A DNA stretch of 15,193 nucleotides from an uncultured Oscillospiraceae bacterium (GTDB lineage Bacteria > Bacillota > Clostridia > Oscillospirales > Oscillospiraceae), in assembly GCA_948616425.1 (NCBI GenBank), contig CAPGBJ010000026.1:1-15193 (forward strand), written 5' to 3'. Position 1 is the stretch's first letter. Each line of letters opens with the position of its first letter. The position numbers were made by a program, and so were the translations under genes. This document shows, piece after piece, positions 13,976 through 15,193 of this stretch. The notes under the pieces were generated by a model that was not told the origin of the DNA, searched no databases, and saw nothing but the letters and a program-made list of their open reading frames with translations.

Positions 13976-14386
13976 ATGATTCGCGTTATCATGGGCAAGA
14001 AGGGCTCCGGCAAAACTAAAAATGTCATCGAGATGATCAACAGCGCCGTTCAGACAGAGCACGGCAGCGTTGTCTGTATCGAGAAAGGCAATAAGCTGAC
14101 CTTCGATATCCATTACCACATCCGTCTGGTGGAAGCCAGCGATTATGATATCGCCAACTATACCGCTCTGAAGGGATTCATCAGCGGTCTGTACGCCGGC
14201 AATTACGATATTACCCACGTCTTTATCGACAGTCTGACCAAAATCGTGGGCGGCGAGTGTGACCACGAGACTGAGAAATTCTTGGACTGGCTGAATAAGT
14301 TCGGGGAGAAACACAACATCAAGTTTACCATTACCATCAGTGACGACGCATCTCTGGCCCCTGACGGTGTGAAAAAATATTTTTAA
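13976..14386 (+). CDS. Small P-loop NTPase-like protein, function unknown
   Basis: A 136-residue soluble protein. Walker A is GKKGSGKT (7-14) directly after the first strand (MIRVIM), and a Walker-B-like HVFIDSLTK places D85 at the end of a hydrophobic strand. A third strand (KFTITIS, 117-123) is followed by DDASLAPDG. The order strand, P-loop, strand, Walker B, strand fits a minimal RecA/AAA-like core, but the protein is shorter than any named ATPase of those families and no second domain is present. ATG 13976 has AAGGAG (13962-13967) 8 nt upstream. Own promoter and a strong terminator, so it is expressed alone. I do not recognise a function. Confidence 0.85.
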   Translation: MIRVIMGKKGSGKTKNVIEMINSAVQTEHGSVVCIEKGNKLTFDIHYHIRLVEASDYDIANYTALKGFISGLYAGNYDITHVFIDSLTKIVGGECDHETEKFLDWLNKFGEKHNIKFTITISDDASLAPDGVKKYF

Positions 14387-14400
14387 ATCAATATGGACAG

Positions 14401-14431
14401 GTCCTCCGGCTCAAAGCCGGAGGACTTTTTT
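14401..14431 (+). terminator. Strong terminator of the P-loop gene
   Basis: An 11-bp perfect stem (14401-14411 with 14415-14425) with loop CAA is followed at once by TTTTTT. It lies 14 nt after the stop. Confidence 0.95.
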
Positions 14432-14521
14432 ACTCTCTGAGAGATGGCGGCCAGTGGCTGCGCCCTGTCTTGTCAGTCCGGTTTATAGGGACCGACGGGC
14501 ATAAATCTGCCGAAACCCCTG

Positions 14522-14550
14522 TTGACAGCGTGGAAAAATCGTAGTATTCT
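14522..14550 (+). promoter_or_regulatory. Promoter with no downstream gene
   Basis: A perfect TTGACA (14522-14527), exactly 17 bp, then TATTCT (14545-14550, four of six). The expected start point (~14557) falls inside the palindrome that follows. No frame on the plus strand downstream has a ribosome site. Confidence 0.6.
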
Positions 14551-14590
14551 AAGCGCGGATATAGAACTAATGTTCTATATCCGCGCTTTT
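14551..14590 (+). other. 17-bp palindrome at the start point, LexA-like centre and T-tail
   Basis: A perfect inverted repeat (14551-14567 with 14572-14588) has loop TAAT. The centre, GAAC-TAAT-GTTC (14564-14575), matches the GAAC-N4-GTTC core of Gram-positive SOS boxes. The right arm ends in CGCTTTT, so the RNA could also act as a terminator hairpin. Operator and terminator readings are both open. Confidence 0.5.
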
Positions 14591-14680
14591 CTGACTCCCC
14601 GTGCAGGAAGCTGACCCGGTCCCCCAAGGGTCTGTGCATATCACCTCCCCCTACAGAAAGTCAAACCAGAATATAGACAG
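14591..14680. other. Non-coding stretch between palindrome and minus-strand terminator
   Basis: No supported gene. The minus strand carries a near-ideal GGAGGTGAT ribosome site and ATG at 14639, opening a 69-codon frame to 14430, but that frame runs through the palindrome and promoter and has no recognisable protein features, so it is not listed as a gene. Confidence 0.4.
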
Positions 14681-14681
14681 C

Positions 14682-14711
14682 AAAAAATCCCCCTTTAAGG
14701 AAAAGAGGGGG
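14682..14711 (-). terminator. Minus-strand terminator downstream of the tandem array
   Basis: On the minus strand CCCCCTCTTT pairs with AAAGGGGG (one mismatch), followed by A and TTTTTT. It implies that a leftward transcript passes through or starts in the 162-bp repeat array to the right. Confidence 0.6.
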
Positions 14712-14849
14712 AAGAGAAAGAAAGTCAAGTAGATGGAAGTACCCTTTGGTATCGTAGAGCACCAGCGCGCCCCAAATCAGAGTGTAAAGGTGGGTTTCTG
14801 ATGGAGAGAGAGGAGCCAGAGGAATATGGTATTTACACAGAAAAATACT
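14712..14849. other. Unique sequence between terminator and tandem array
   Basis: No ribosome site or motif found on either strand. The minus strand is open from 15056 to 14661, but this frame runs through the repeat and the terminator, so I do not count it as coding. Confidence 0.4.
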
Positions 14850-15193
14850 GGAGCAAAGCGGACTTTGCCTCGACGTGGTGAAAAAAACAGTCAAAACCGG
14901 ACCTCTTTCAGGTCTAGGCCCAAAACCAAATCGAAGCTCAGCGCAGCGGGTTCGATTTGGAAAGGAGGAGCAAGGGAGCGGAGCGGATGACGATTTTGAT
15001 AAAAAATCGTCGGAGCAAAGCACACTTTGCTCCGACGTGGTAGAGAGAACAGTCAAAACCGGGCCTCTTTCAGGTTTAGGCCCAAAACCAAATCGAAGCC
15101 CAGCGCAGCGGGTTCGATTTGGAGAGGAGGAGCAAGGGAGCGGAGCGGATGACGATTTTGATAAAAAATCGTCGGAGCAAAGCGGACTTTGCC
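14850..15193. repeat. 162-bp tandem repeat array, at least 2.1 copies, cut by window edge
   Basis: Copies begin at 14850, 15012 and 15174, an exact period of 162 bp. Copies 1 and 2 differ at scattered bases; the third is cut after 20 bp. Each unit can form several hairpins: GGAGCAAAG/CTTTGCTCC (13-bp stem with flanks at the start of copy 2, 15009-15038, degenerate in copy 1), GGGCCT/AGGCCC, CCAAATCGAA/TTCGATTTGG, and GACGATTTT/AAAATCGTC. A GGAGCAAGGGAGCGGAGCGG purine tract lies between the last two. No unit encodes a complete frame with a ribosome site. Confidence 0.9.

Noticed and set aside
14661..15056. 131-codon frame on the minus strand across the tandem array
   Set aside because: Starts inside the repeat, runs through the minus-strand terminator, has low-complexity Ser/Pro/Leu composition and no ribosome site.
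14850..15193. CRISPR array
   Set aside because: The whole 162-bp unit repeats without variable spacers and the period is far too long for a CRISPR repeat-spacer unit.

Overview
The window looks like chromosome of a Gram-positive anaerobe of the class Clostridia, most likely Oscillospiraceae (Flavonifractor / Lawsonibacter / Intestinimonas-like). Reasons: GC-rich coding sequence with AT-rich control regions, strong GGAGG-type ribosome sites, sigma-A promoters of the TTGACA-17-TATAAT type, a LytR-CpsA-Psr protein, an HtrA with one transmembrane anchor, and small proteins typical of that group. The genus is inferred from style, not from a marker gene.

Layout. Positions 1-750 hold no convincing gene. 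They contain a 23-bp direct repeat (154-253) and two diverged copies of a ~165-bp module (320-638), each with a perfect hairpin, a pyrimidine/purine-rich tract and a TTYACA-N5-TTCAC box. Next, on the plus strand, come a CDF metal exporter, a PhoB/PhoR-like two-component system interrupted by a DUF4303-like gene, an HtrA serine protease, a MutT/Nudix hydrolase and a small unknown protein (775-6939). The same TTYACA-N5-TTCAC box sits at the response-regulator promoter, so the regulator may control itself and the two upstream modules.

On the minus strand (6979-11368) lie a LytR-CpsA-Psr protein, a membrane protein paired with an ECF sigma factor (probable sigma/anti-sigma pair with a self-controlled promoter), and an FMN-dependent alpha-hydroxy-acid oxidase. 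Then comes a decayed barnase-type ribonuclease followed by an apparently intact barstar inhibitor (11410-12009); the dead toxin frame would still end in an ATGA overlap with the barstar start. A tRNA-Val(GAC) on the minus strand and glucose-6-phosphate isomerase on the plus strand are divergently transcribed. A small P-loop protein follows.

The last 760 bases look non-coding. They hold a consensus promoter running into a 17-bp palindrome centred on GAAC-N4-GTTC (LexA-like), a minus-strand terminator, and an exact-period 162-bp tandem repeat (at least 2.1 copies) that runs off the window edge.

Most protein-coding content is housekeeping or envelope related. The parts most worth a second look are the 320-638 modules with their shared box, the barnase pseudogene with its orphan barstar, the promoter-palindrome at 14522-14588, and the 162-bp tandem array.
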